Positions 47,521 to 56,040 of a stretch of DNA of 64,000 nucleotides are shown here, piece by piece. Origin of the DNA: CALESS01 sp041741455 (GTDB lineage: Bacteria; Chloroflexota; Anaerolineae; Anaerolineales; Anaerolineaceae); NCBI GenBank assembly GCA_041741455.1, contig JBGSJZ010000110.1, positions 1-64,000 of the forward strand, in the 5' to 3' direction. Numbering within the stretch: position 1 is the first letter of the stretch; every line of letters starts with the position of its first letter. Below the pieces are notes generated by a model. That model was not told the origin of the DNA, searched no databases, and saw only the letters and a program-made list of their open reading frames with translations. Both the position numbers and the translations under genes were made by a program.

Positions 47521-47526
47521 ATTATA
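47521..47526 (-). promoter_or_regulatory. -10 box eight bases before the MazG-like gene
   Basis: On the minus strand TATAAT occupies 47526-47521, directly upstream of ATG 47512 with eight bases between. A recognisable -35 hexamer is lacking. The box overlaps the stop region of the GT87-type gene. Confidence 0.5.
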
Positions 47527-48721
47527 CCGGATTTTGCAGGGCTTCGGCAGGCAATTCCCTCTTTGGCTGCTTGAGCATCCACAGCAGCCAGACCGGCAGC
47601 AGGATGAACGGGGCTTCGGCAACGGCCGTTGGAAAAGAAGGGCTCCTTTGCAGGAAGAAAGCCAGCCAGGAAAGCACCAGGGAGCCGCCCCAGAACAGCC
47701 AGGCAGGCAGCAAACGTCGTGAGGGCCTTAACAGCAACCAGGTCAGCATTGGTAGTAAGAAAACCAGGTGCTCGTAGGATTTTCCGCGCGGATGGGCCAG
47801 GAAGCCGAACAGCCCGGCCCAGCCCCACAACAACAGGCTGGGAGCTTTTCCCCTCCGCCAGGAAAAGTAAAGGACAATCCCAAGCACTGCCAGCAACCCC
47901 AGCACAGTCCAGCTCACAATCTGCGCCACTGCCTCCGGTAGGAACTGGCGGGTAAAAAATTCCGAGCCGAGCCAGGTCTGGTTGTAGACAGCGTATTTCT
48001 GCAACCGCACCAACCACAGAGCTGGCCAGCCAGGCACCAGCAGGAAGGAAACGCCCAGGAGCAGTAGCAGGCTGCTGACAAAACTACCCAGAAACCAGCG
48101 ATCCCGGCGGTGCAGGGCCAGCAGCAAAAGAAAGCCGCAATAGACCCAGCTAAATTGGGGTTTGACCAAGCACCAGGCCAGCAGCAAGCCACCCAGGATC
48201 TGCATCCCGCGGCTGTTCAGTTTGGGCCGGCTCAGTTGAGTGTACAGCCAGATCAGGATGGCAAAAATCAGGATGCTGTAATTGCCCAGGATCAGGCCGA
48301 AATCAAACGGGTAGAGGAAGAACAGGCTGAAGATAACCGGCCGTGGCCGACCGGGGGCAGCGGCAACCAGCAGCAGAAAGGTCGCCAGGATGCAGAAGGC
48401 CATCCAAACCGCCTGCGACCACTCAAAGGGCAGCCCGAGGATCGGCAGTTGTGGCAGCAGGGCAAACGGCGGGTTGGCGAAGGCCAGCTGGTCCTCGCCG
48501 GGTCCCATAAGGCGTTTGTGCATGGCCAGTTGAACTTGGACAGCAATCGCGTCAGAATATGGGTCCTCTCCGTCCAATGCCGCCCGCCCGGCCAGGAAGG
48601 AGACGTAATAATCCCCACCCAGTGTGTTACCGGTCGTCAGCCCGTGGATGGCGAAGGCCAGCAGACCCAGGCTGAGACTGAATAACAGGATGACCAGAAG
48701 CGAACGCCGGAAGACAAGCAT
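47522..48721 (-). CDS. GT87/DUF2029-type membrane glycosyltransferase
   Basis: The product is 399 residues from ATG 48721 with about ten membrane helices. It has the polytopic GT-C fold with an early extracytoplasmic loop containing the acidic pair GGDYYVSFLAGRAALDGEDPY, and the FANPPFALLPQLP and LVKPQFSW loops that are typical of DUF2029 (GT87) proteins. Characterised relatives are polyprenyl-phosphate mannosyl- or arabinosyltransferases in mycobacteria; substrate here is unknown. A TATAAT box ends nine bases before the start, and an in-frame start 14 codons upstream would precede it and is unlikely. Confidence 0.8.
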   Translation of the reverse strand: MLVFRRSLLVILLFSLSLGLLAFAIHGLTTGNTLGGDYYVSFLAGRAALDGEDPYSDAIAVQVQLAMHKRLMGPGEDQLAFANPPFALLPQLPILGLPFEWSQAVWMAFCILATFLLLVAAAPGRPRPVIFSLFFLYPFDFGLILGNYSILIFAILIWLYTQLSRPKLNSRGMQILGGLLLAWCLVKPQFSWVYCGFLLLLALHRRDRWFLGSFVSSLLLLLGVSFLLVPGWPALWLVRLQKYAVYNQTWLGSEFFTRQFLPEAVAQIVSWTVLGLLAVLGIVLYFSWRRGKAPSLLLWGWAGLFGFLAHPRGKSYEHLVFLLPMLTWLLLRPSRRLLPAWLFWGGSLVLSWLAFFLQRSPSFPTAVAEAPFILLPVWLLWMLKQPKRELPAEALQNPV

Positions 48722-48730
48722 GATACAGGT

Positions 48731-48736
48731 ATTATA
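48731..48736 (-). promoter_or_regulatory. -10 box nine bases before the GT87-type gene
   Basis: TATAAT on the minus strand (48736-48731) is separated from ATG 48721 by nine bases with no ribosome binding site. No good -35 hexamer is seen. Confidence 0.5.
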
Positions 48737-48761
48737 TCCAGACAATGGCAGGCAGGGAAAC

Positions 48762-48800
48762 AAAAACCGGCAAAGGTTGATATTGGTTCAACCTTTGCCG
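48762..48800 (-). terminator. Terminator of the DUF4349 gene
   Basis: CGGCAAAGGTTGA (48768-48780) and TCAACCTTTGCCG (48788-48800) form a perfect 13-bp stem followed on the minus strand by GTTTTTGTTT. It lies 22 bases after the DUF4349 gene. Confidence 0.88.
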
Positions 48801-48822
48801 ATACAGGTAGCGAGGTGTTGGA

Positions 48823-49767
48823 TTACTTCAACTTCTGGTATGGATCAGCAGCAGCTGGGATGGTTTCTGCGGCGGCTTTCTCCTTGGCCTTGTTGCGGCG
48901 GGCAGCGCGCACGATCAACCAGATCGGCAGGCCAATGATCAGGGCGATCGGCAGGACGAAGATGATCACCCAGATCAGGATGGTGCCGATGACTTTCAAA
49001 CCATCAATCAAAGCCTGCACGGCATTGCGAGCAATACCAACTGGCTTCCAGCCGGCGATTTCGACCGGTTTGATCGATTCCTTGGCAGTCAGGTTGACCG
49101 TGACAGCCGAGAGCCGGGCGGATTCATCATAGTACTTGATCTGGCCCTTGAGCACCTCGATATCCGAGCGAACCTGGTTCAATTGGTTATAAACCTGCAT
49201 GACTTCTTCAATCTTGGTAGCTTTATCCATGAAGCTGGTCAGTTGTTCCTCGGCCGCTTCCAGGTTGCGCAGGCGGGATTGCAGGTCGGTGTACTCCATG
49301 GTCACATCCTGGCCACTGATGTTCTCGGTGAGGATATCGGTTTTGGGATCCTCCACCAGGGCTTTGATCTGGGTCAGGGCGGCATCCAGTTGCTCGGCTG
49401 GCACTCGAATGGTCAAATAAGCCGCCGGGACTTCGATGCCGTCATTGGTATACGTTTTATACAGGTTGGAATCGACCACAAAACCGCCCATGCCTTCAGC
49501 CATGCGGGTAATGCTGGTCATGGCCTCACCGGGGTCGACGACCACGATGGAAAGGTTGGCGTTCTTGATCACGATCCGCTCGCTGCTGGTAATAGTTGAG
49601 CCGGTGTTGGCGGTGTCGTAATTGAGGGATTGCCGGGCGCCATCTTCCATAGGCGCGGCATAACCTGCTGGATTAGGAGCTGAGGCAGGAATTGCAGTGG
49701 CTGCTGCAGAAGCACAGGCACTCAGGACAAAAATCGAAAGGACAAGAATGATCATCAGGCGTTTCAT
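48823..49767 (-). CDS. DUF4349 lipoprotein
   Basis: The product is 314 residues from ATG 49767, behind a GTGGAGGAAA site. It starts with a lipoprotein signal (MKRLMIILVLSIFVLSAC, cysteine at about residue 18). The body is DUF4349: beta strand region with RIVIKNANLSIVVVDP and GGFVVDSNLY, then a coiled coil (LQSRLRNLEAAEEQL... VLKGQIKYYDESARLSAVTVNL). One membrane helix near residues 265-290 precedes a short basic cytoplasmic tail. The family is common and uncharacterised; related proteins are linked to envelope function. Confidence 0.82.
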   Translation of the reverse strand: MKRLMIILVLSIFVLSACASAAATAIPASAPNPAGYAAPMEDGARQSLNYDTANTGSTITSSERIVIKNANLSIVVVDPGEAMTSITRMAEGMGGFVVDSNLYKTYTNDGIEVPAAYLTIRVPAEQLDAALTQIKALVEDPKTDILTENISGQDVTMEYTDLQSRLRNLEAAEEQLTSFMDKATKIEEVMQVYNQLNQVRSDIEVLKGQIKYYDESARLSAVTVNLTAKESIKPVEIAGWKPVGIARNAVQALIDGLKVIGTILIWVIIFVLPIALIIGLPIWLIVRAARRNKAKEKAAAETIPAAADPYQKLK

Positions 49768-49921
49768 GGCTTTTTTCCTCCACAGGTAAGACGAACCCCG
49801 GCTTAGAAAGTTCCGGGAAGAATCAAGATTTTCAATAACTATTATAGCGGCAGGTTGAGGGAATGGGCACTCATCCAGCACACTTCTTTTCATCTTGAAG
49901 GTTGTTACTACCCAGTATTAA

Positions 49922-49942
49922 CCAATTGTTGGTTATAATTGG
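49922..49942 (+). promoter_or_regulatory. -10 box with inverted repeat before the 49964 gene
   Basis: A perfect TATAAT (49934-49939) lies inside the inverted repeat CCAATT...AATTGG (49922-49927/49937-49942), suggesting a promoter with an overlapping operator. A TTGGAGG ribosome binding site follows and ATG 49964 is 24 bases downstream of the box. Confidence 0.45.
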
Positions 49943-49963
49943 CCGAGCTTTGGAGGTTAATGT

Positions 49964-51724
49964 ATGGCAATGAACTCATTTCTATTTCTAGATGATAAAG
50001 TGATATTGTGGTTGCAAGACCGGGTCTGCGAGGATTCTGAAGCTTTGCTGGCCAGTGAGCCTTTTCTCAAGCTATTGACTCGTTGTGTCAACGATCTTCA
50101 GAAGAAGAATTCCAAATTGGTCCGCATTTTTGGGGCGTCTGCCCCGAATGCGGGTGATATCAAGAACCTGGTGAACACTTTTCAGTTCCTGACCCGGCTG
50201 CCAGTGGAACACGTCATCAAGCTGGTGCCGGAATCGGAAGTTTTTTTTGCAGATCGCTCTCTCTTCCATAATTTCGTTGAGCATCTCTACAACTACTGGC
50301 GGCATTTTCAGCGGCTGATCATCAGCCGCTCCACTTCCGAAGATGCGGACATCCGGCCCAACCGAACCTTCAACCGCACCATCGAGCACCTGACCGACTT
50401 GGTTCGCAACACCTACCGGGATATTCAGGTGAATGTCTCAGGCAAGTACCCGCGCATTTACCGGCAGGTCAGTGCGGGTGCGGAACTGGCGGCCATCACC
50501 AAGCTCAAACACCTTGACCTGCCTGAGACCTATCAGACGAAATTAGGCTCTGTGGGGATTATCCGTCAGGTGCTGATGTACCCACCCTTGATTTTTGATT
50601 CGTCCAGCAATAAACGCTCTGGTGTATTTGAACAGGTCTTCACCAATCCGCTCGTTAACCTCCAGGTCGATCCAGATCATTGGTTGTGCTATCCCGCCAA
50701 AGTTGGCCCACTGCTCGTGCTGGTGTATTTTCCCATCAAGGCGTTCGAACTAAATTTTGCTTTGTGTAATTTATTTGAACTGGCTGCCGGGGTGGACATT
50801 CAAAAGAAGGTAGATGCCATCCTGCTCTTCGGGGTCAATTCGCAAGAACTGGCTGAAAACCAGCGAGACCGGGCTTTCTTCTACGATGACCCGGGGCACG
50901 GCCTGCTGCTGGGCGTGGTACCGGATCAGGCGCAATTTGGTTATTTTGGTTATCTCAAGAAGCTGATACTGACCCTCCACAATATTATCGTAATGAAAAA
51001 TGGCAGGCTGCCTTTCCATGGCGCCATGTTTCAGCTTAAAGTCCGGGACACTGATGCGAAAAATATCCTGATCCTGGGGGATACGGGTGCCGGCAAATCC
51101 GAAACGCTGGAAGCTTTTCGCTCCATCGCCTCGCAAGATTTGGAGGATATCGAGATTGTGGCGGATGACATGGGTTCACTCTGGCTGGACGAACAGGGCC
51201 AGATCATTGCCTACGGCACGGAGATTGGCGCCTTTATCCGCCTGGACGACCTATCCCCCGGCTATGCATTTGGGCAAATGGACCGCGCCGTAATTCTGAA
51301 CGCCAATCAGGTCAACGCCAGGGTGGTGATACCGGTAACGGACTATGAAACCATTATGGAAGGTCACCGGGTGGATTACATCCTGTATGCCAACAACTAT
51401 GACCAGCTCCCCGCACATCAATCTGCGATCCGACGGTTTGATGACATGGTCGAAGCGCTGGACACCTTCCGCTCCGGTAGGGTGATGAGCAAGGGCACCA
51501 CAACCACCACCGGCATTGTGGGCACGTATTTTGCTAACGTCTTTGGTCCACAGCAATTCCAGGGGCTGCATGAGGAACTGGCAAAATTGTTCTTTACTAA
51601 GATGTATGATAATGGACTGTACGTAGGCGAGATCCGCACGCAGTTAGGTATCCCCGGGTCGGAACGCTCTGGCCCGCTAACCGCCGCCAAAGATCTTTTG
51701 ATATTATTGAAAACAGACAACTAA
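49964..51724 (+). CDS. PEPCK/HPr-kinase-like ATPase of unknown function
   Basis: The product is 586 residues. The C-terminal half resembles the nucleotide-binding fold shared by ATP-dependent phosphoenolpyruvate carboxykinase and HPr kinase: GRLPFHGAMFQLK (about 347-359), the P-loop LGDTGAGKSET (371-381) and a metal-binding ADDMGSLWLDE segment (400-410). The N-terminal 330 residues are unlike either enzyme; they include arginine- and aromatic-rich helical segments (about 100-185). The PEPCK substrate-binding arginines could not be confirmed, so it is not called pckA. It stands alone with its own promoter. A regulatory kinase or a metabolic enzyme is possible. Confidence 0.65.
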   Translation: MAMNSFLFLDDKVILWLQDRVCEDSEALLASEPFLKLLTRCVNDLQKKNSKLVRIFGASAPNAGDIKNLVNTFQFLTRLPVEHVIKLVPESEVFFADRSLFHNFVEHLYNYWRHFQRLIISRSTSEDADIRPNRTFNRTIEHLTDLVRNTYRDIQVNVSGKYPRIYRQVSAGAELAAITKLKHLDLPETYQTKLGSVGIIRQVLMYPPLIFDSSSNKRSGVFEQVFTNPLVNLQVDPDHWLCYPAKVGPLLVLVYFPIKAFELNFALCNLFELAAGVDIQKKVDAILLFGVNSQELAENQRDRAFFYDDPGHGLLLGVVPDQAQFGYFGYLKKLILTLHNIIVMKNGRLPFHGAMFQLKVRDTDAKNILILGDTGAGKSETLEAFRSIASQDLEDIEIVADDMGSLWLDEQGQIIAYGTEIGAFIRLDDLSPGYAFGQMDRAVILNANQVNARVVIPVTDYETIMEGHRVDYILYANNYDQLPAHQSAIRRFDDMVEALDTFRSGRVMSKGTTTTTGIVGTYFANVFGPQQFQGLHEELAKLFFTKMYDNGLYVGEIRTQLGIPGSERSGPLTAAKDLLILLKTDN

Positions 51725-52150
51725 ATTATCGATGGTTTGGAAAAGTAGGGCAGATTGCCTTCGCAGAAAGCACCAGTTTTACGGTGAGGCAGAGGCACAA
51801 GGTGCCACCAATCTTGAATAGATTGGACATGGAAAACCATGCAAAAATTCTCGGACCGCCCAATCGTTAGCCTCGGCATTCTCTTTCGACAGATAGGTGG
51901 GGTACTCGATTTATTGGTATCGACCGGGATGGCAGTCCTATCATTCTGGGGCATTGGAAGTGTAGAAGCCTCTCCAACCCAAAATATTTTAAATGATCCG
52001 AGATAAGTGCTACTATTGCTTGGTCGCTGTAGAGGTTCTTATACTACTTCAGCTTACCTCTTTTTCGACCAATTTAATTGCACTTGCTACTTGAATCTAC
52101 TCTACGAAAATTTGATCAAAGAACTATCAATACTCCATTGTGAGGAAGGA
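51725..52150 (+). other. 426-base gap without a convincing gene
   Basis: The stretch is AT richer than its left neighbour. It holds a possible 55-codon frame from ATG 51839 (MQKFSDRPIV...) with no ribosome binding site and no recognised relative. No tRNA, repeat, promoter of consensus quality or strong terminator hairpin was seen. It may be the decayed edge of the transferred PadR segment. Confidence 0.5.
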
Positions 52151-52696
52151 TTATTGCCTTGTAAAGGCTTTTCGGATTTGATAGATGACGCTTCCAAGAT
52201 ATCCAGCAATTATCAGCATTAATCCGCCTGCAATAAAAAATTGGACAATATCCGAATAGGTCATCGAAGAAGGTTTAATGGAGGCTGTAATTAAAAAGGC
52301 AATTGCAGCTACAAGGAACAACACAAAATTGATCTTCACTGCCATTAATAACCTTTTGTTTCGTTTTTCCATGCTTTCCATATCAGAAAATGATTCGGGA
52401 CGCTTATTTGTGTATTCCTGACGCCAGATGTTCGCACTTGCCATCTGACCCACATATTCCCAGCCAAATTGCTCATAAATCGATTTGTATTCCTCGTTCG
52501 GAAACGAATTCACATCGTAAACAAAGCGATATTTCTTAGGGGCACTCTCCATGAAATCCATTTTTATTGAACTCCACTGACCGATCTTTTCAACCACCCA
52601 TCCCTGGAGTGCCATATCTTCAAGCCAGTTCTCAAAGTTGGCAGGGATAATATTGCCTTTACGGAAGGCACTGAAGTACACGCTCTTCGTTTTCAT
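52151..52696 (-). CDS. DUF2812 membrane protein
   Basis: The product is 181 residues. The N-terminal 100 residues match DUF2812 (FENWLEDMALQGWVVEKI and KYRFVYDVNSFP, EQFGWEYVGQMASANIWR), followed by a basic linker and two membrane helices at about 117-136 and 148-170. It overlaps the padR gene by four bases. DUF2812 proteins are often paired with PadR regulators in Firmicutes, mostly of unknown function. Codon use is AT-richer than the surrounding genes, suggesting acquisition from elsewhere. Confidence 0.8.
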   Translation of the reverse strand: MKTKSVYFSAFRKGNIIPANFENWLEDMALQGWVVEKIGQWSSIKMDFMESAPKKYRFVYDVNSFPNEEYKSIYEQFGWEYVGQMASANIWRQEYTNKRPESFSDMESMEKRNKRLLMAVKINFVLFLVAAIAFLITASIKPSSMTYSDIVQFFIAGGLMLIIAGYLGSVIYQIRKAFTRQ

Positions 52697-53013
52697 CGTA
52701 CCAACTCCTCTGCAATCTTATAAAGTTCACTGATGCGTCTTGCTTCTTCATGTAAAATTTCATTCCCAATATCTGTAATCAGATAATTCTTTTTTCGGTC
52801 AATTTCCTGTGTTGCCACAATCAGTCCATCATGTTCCAGTTTCGTCAGGCTTTGGTAGATTGTGCCTGCCCCCAGGGTTATCCTATTGTTTGTGAGAATT
52901 TCGACATATTGCATGATTCCGTAGCCATGTCTTTCTTGTCGTAAAGAAAAAAGAATGAAGAACATGGTTTCGCTCATCGGGATGAACCTTTTTCGAATTC
53001 TTTGAATATCCAT
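52693..53013 (-). CDS. PadR-family transcriptional regulator
   Basis: The product is 106 residues, a single winged helix-turn-helix domain with the PadR pattern MFFILFSLRQERHGYGIMQYVE, LGAGTIYQSLTKLEHDGLI and NYLITDIGNEILHEE. It lacks the long C-terminal dimerisation domain and so belongs to the small subfamily 2 type. A GGAGAGG site precedes ATG 53013. A promoter with an overlapping palindrome lies directly upstream, so it probably represses itself and the DUF2812 gene. Confidence 0.88.
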   Translation of the reverse strand: MDIQRIRKRFIPMSETMFFILFSLRQERHGYGIMQYVEILTNNRITLGAGTIYQSLTKLEHDGLIVATQEIDRKKNYLITDIGNEILHEEARRISELYKIAEELVR

Positions 53014-53031
53014 GAGACCTCTCCTGTATTA

Positions 53032-53064
53032 CGTGATGATATATCACGATGTGATATATGTCAA
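53032..53064 (-). promoter_or_regulatory. padR promoter with overlapping operator
   Basis: On the minus strand TTGACA (53064-53059) and TATCAT (53041-53036) are spaced by 17 bases. The spacer is filled by the palindrome ATATATCAC-GAT-GTGATATAT (53039-53047/53051-53059), and CGTGAT/ATCACG (53032-53037/53043-53048) overlaps it. This is a typical layout for a self-repressing regulator. Confidence 0.75.
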
Positions 53065-53232
53065 GAGGCAACATAGACCAATCGAACGAGCCAATTATAG
53101 ATTTGATAGTTGGATAGAGTGCTTTCGCATCTGATCGAACCATTTCCTGGTCGATCATAATCTGGCGTGTTTAACAGCCGCGATTTTTGGATAAATTTCT
53201 GTGCTTATCTGCGTCAGTCTGCGAAAAAAAGT

Positions 53233-53958
53233 TTACCACCCCTCTGCTAACCGCTGGGCGTGACGTTTGGGCAGGCCAGCCACCCGGATGCGAGTCTGGA
53301 CGGGGGTCACATCATATTCCACCCGCCGGCTGGTCCATAATTTCTCCTCGGGCAGGTAGATGGCGTAAGCCGCCCGCCGATCGCGGTCGCGCGGCTGGCC
53401 GACTGAGCCCGGGTTGAGGATGCCGCGGCTGACCATTTTGATTTCTTCGTCTTCTTTCATGATGCGCCACTCCATCCGGTCGTCTTCCCCCAGCAGGTAA
53501 CAAATTGGGATGTGGGTGTGGCCGACAAAGGCGTAATCCGTCTCAAAAGTGGTGAAGTTGATGGCGGCCGTGTAGGTATCCAGCAGGTATTCCCAAATCG
53601 GGTTGCGCGGGCTGCCGTGGGCCAGGGTGATACCGTCAATCTCCTGTTTTTCCGGCAGGTTGGCCAGGAATTCCAGGTTCTCCATCGAGAGGGCTTTGCG
53701 GGTCCACAGGGCAGCCTGGCGGGCTTCCTTATTGAAACTGTTCAGGTCAATTTTATCGATCACGGCTGCATCGTGGTTGCCCATCAGGCAGACCAAACCG
53801 GGCAGGCTGCGCACAAGGCGGATGCATTCGTTGGGGTCCGGGCCGTAACCGGTCAGATCCCCCAGGCACCAGGCGGCGTCAAAGCTGCCGGCATCTTGCA
53901 GGACGGTGGTCAGGGCGTTCAGGTTGGCGTGGATGTCGGAAAGAATCAAGATGCGCAT
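53233..53958 (-). CDS. Metallophosphoesterase (YfcE-like)
   Basis: The product is 241 residues with all motifs of the calcineurin-like fold: LSDIHANLNAL, LGDLTGYGPDPN, MGNHDAAV, LAHGSP, VGHTHIP and NPGSVGQPRDRD. Such proteins are metal-dependent phosphodiesterases or phosphatases; the substrate is unknown. It is the last gene of the methionine/one-carbon run, three bases after the CoaB fragment. The extended GYGPDP motif is typical of a widespread bacterial subgroup. Confidence 0.85.
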   Translation of the reverse strand: MRILILSDIHANLNALTTVLQDAGSFDAAWCLGDLTGYGPDPNECIRLVRSLPGLVCLMGNHDAAVIDKIDLNSFNKEARQAALWTRKALSMENLEFLANLPEKQEIDGITLAHGSPRNPIWEYLLDTYTAAINFTTFETDYAFVGHTHIPICYLLGEDDRMEWRIMKEDEEIKMVSRGILNPGSVGQPRDRDRRAAYAIYLPEEKLWTSRRVEYDVTPVQTRIRVAGLPKRHAQRLAEGW

Positions 53959-53961
53959 AAA

Positions 53962-54147
53962 TTATTTCAACCATTCCAGTAGAATTTGCATTAATTGATC
54001 TGCAACTTCGTCTTTGCCCTGCAGCGGCAGCGCTACCTGGCGATTTTCCGGGTAGAGCAAGGTCACCAGGTTGGTGGCTGTTTCAAAGCCAGCATCCGGG
54101 GCGGTCATGTCATTGGCAATAATGCCGATATCAACGGTGAGTAACAT
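53962..54147 (-). pseudogene. C-terminal fragment of CoaBC
   Basis: The 61-residue frame matches only the end of the phosphopantothenoylcysteine synthetase domain of CoaBC: DIGIIANDMTAPDAGFETATNLVTLL followed by the final KDEVADQLMQILLEWL helix. The phosphopantothenoylcysteine decarboxylase domain and most of the CTP-binding domain (about 340 residues) are missing, and the sequence directly upstream is the end of another gene. It may be a remnant of a broken gene or a site of rearrangement; a separate full coaBC is needed elsewhere. A GGAATGA site precedes ATG 54147, so it may still be translated. Confidence 0.75.
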
Positions 54148-54164
54148 ATATCATTCCAGGAGCG

Positions 54165-56027
54165 TCAAGGCCGGTTGATGGTCTCGATGATTTCCGCCAC
54201 CAGGTCATAACGGCCAAAGGCTGGCATCAGGTAGATGCCCTGTACTCGCTGGCGCAACGCCTGGGTTAATTCTATCGCAATTTGTACGCCGGTACGAGGG
54301 CCATTTTCTCCGGCACCCTCCATGCGCAGGCGGATATCTTCCGGGATATAGACACCAGGCACTTCGTGGTGCAGGAAGGAGGCATGCCTGGCATTATAGA
54401 GTGGCAGCAGCCCGAGCAGCAGTGGCACTGGCAATGGACCGTGCTCGGATTCGTACAAGTGAAGCAAGTTTTCGACCGGTTCCACTGCGTAGATCGGCTG
54501 GGTCAGGATGAAATCCGCCCCGGCGTTCAACTTACGGCGCAGGTTCTTGATCTCGGCCTGCGCATCCTGTGGGTTGAGGTTGAGGGCACAGCCGACGAAG
54601 AAACCGGTCGGTTGGCCGATGTCCGTCCCGGCATGGTCCACCCCGGCGTTGAAGTTTTGCTTGATCAATTTGATCAGGCCGGAGGGCACCAGGTCATAGT
54701 TATCCATCGCATCCGGGTAATCGCCGATGGCGGTCGGGTCGCCCATCACCACAAAGACATTGCGCACGCCCAGGGCATGGGCGGCCAGCAGGTCGCCCTG
54801 CACCCGCAATAGGTTACGACCGCGGGTGGGAAAATGCAGGGTGGTTTCAATTTCGATCCGCCGCTGGATCAGGCTGCATACCGCCCAGGGCGACATGCGC
54901 ATGCGGGCCATCGGCGAATCAGCCACATTGATTACATCTGCCCCGGCTTCCTTCAACAGGCTGGCGCCGGCCAGCAGCTTGTGGGTGGCCAGGCCGCGCG
55001 GCGGGTCCATCTCCACTGCAACGGTGAACTTGCCATTGGCCAATTTCTCCGCCAGTAGGGTTGGTTGCAATTGCGGCTCGCGGGTTTCCTCGCTTTCCAC
55101 ACTGGAGAGGGCAAAGCCATTGGTATGTGGGGCAGATTCAGCGCTATCCAGTGTCTGGCGAATGACCTGGATATGCTGGGGGGTGGTACCGCAGCAACCG
55201 CCAATGACAGAGGCGCCATTCTCCCAGAAGGCCAGGGTGTAATCGTGGAAGTAATCGGCTGCCGCCGGATACTTGATCCGACCACTGACCTGTTCTGGCC
55301 AGCCGGCATTCGGCATGACGGAGAAACGTCCTTCCGGCACAGTCTGGCGCATCAACTTCAAGATGCGCAGGATCTGGTTGGGACCACCGGAGCAGTTGAC
55401 GCCGATCACATCCGCCCCCAATTCCGCCATTTTACGGGCAACCTTGGTTGGGCTGTCGCCCAGCAAGGTGCGGTCATCCCGGGTGAAGGTCATCGAGGCA
55501 ATGATTGGCAGGTCCGGGGCGATGGTGCGACAAGCATGGATGGCCTCGCGCACTTCGTAAAGATCGGTCATGGTCTCGATGATAAACAGGTCCACTCCAG
55601 CGCCGGCCAGGGCGGCCGCCTGCTCGGCAAAGGCCAGGCGGGCCTGTTCTGGCTGGACCCGGCCAAAGGGTGCCAGGCGTACCCCCAGTGGGCCGATATC
55701 ACCAGCGATCCAGATATCCCGGAAGGAGGCCAGCACCACCCGCCGGGCCAGTTCGACAGCTGCGGTATTGATCTCGGTAACATGCTCCTCCAGGCCGTGT
55801 TCAGCCAGTTTGTAGCAGTTGGACCCGAAGGTATTGGTTTGAATCATCTCCGAGCCGGCGTCGATGTACTCACGGTGGATATCCGCCACCAATGCCGGGC
55901 GCTGCAGGTTGAGTAAATCGAAACTGGCTTCAAAGCTGATCCCGCGTAAGTGTAGTAACGTACCCATGGCGCCGTCGGATAGCAGGGGTTTGCCGGTGGA
56001 AATCCGATCCAGGAATGATTTGTTCAT
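54165..56027 (-). CDS. Homocysteine S-methyltransferase / methylenetetrahydrofolate reductase fusion
   Basis: The product is 620 residues. Residues 1 to about 295 are a zinc-dependent homocysteine S-methyltransferase (DGAMGTLLHLRG, QTNTFGSN, NCSGGP and the zinc cysteines in GGCCGTTP). Residues about 330-620 are a 5,10-methylenetetrahydrofolate reductase barrel (AVEMDPPRG, VFVVMGDPTAIGDYP, ILTQPIYAVE). YitJ of Bacillus has the same fusion. It makes methyltetrahydrofolate that MetH then uses, and could also methylate homocysteine itself. It follows metH by 13 bases under the same riboswitch. Confidence 0.9.
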   Translation of the reverse strand: MNKSFLDRISTGKPLLSDGAMGTLLHLRGISFEASFDLLNLQRPALVADIHREYIDAGSEMIQTNTFGSNCYKLAEHGLEEHVTEINTAAVELARRVVLASFRDIWIAGDIGPLGVRLAPFGRVQPEQARLAFAEQAAALAGAGVDLFIIETMTDLYEVREAIHACRTIAPDLPIIASMTFTRDDRTLLGDSPTKVARKMAELGADVIGVNCSGGPNQILRILKLMRQTVPEGRFSVMPNAGWPEQVSGRIKYPAAADYFHDYTLAFWENGASVIGGCCGTTPQHIQVIRQTLDSAESAPHTNGFALSSVESEETREPQLQPTLLAEKLANGKFTVAVEMDPPRGLATHKLLAGASLLKEAGADVINVADSPMARMRMSPWAVCSLIQRRIEIETTLHFPTRGRNLLRVQGDLLAAHALGVRNVFVVMGDPTAIGDYPDAMDNYDLVPSGLIKLIKQNFNAGVDHAGTDIGQPTGFFVGCALNLNPQDAQAEIKNLRRKLNAGADFILTQPIYAVEPVENLLHLYESEHGPLPVPLLLGLLPLYNARHASFLHHEVPGVYIPEDIRLRMEGAGENGPRTGVQIAIELTQALRQRVQGIYLMPAFGRYDLVAEIIETINRP

Positions 56028-56040
56028 GAGGTTACCCCTT

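Noticed and set aside
51839..52006. 55-codon frame in the gap after the PEPCK-like gene
   Set aside because: No ribosome binding site, no recognised family and unusual composition; more likely chance.
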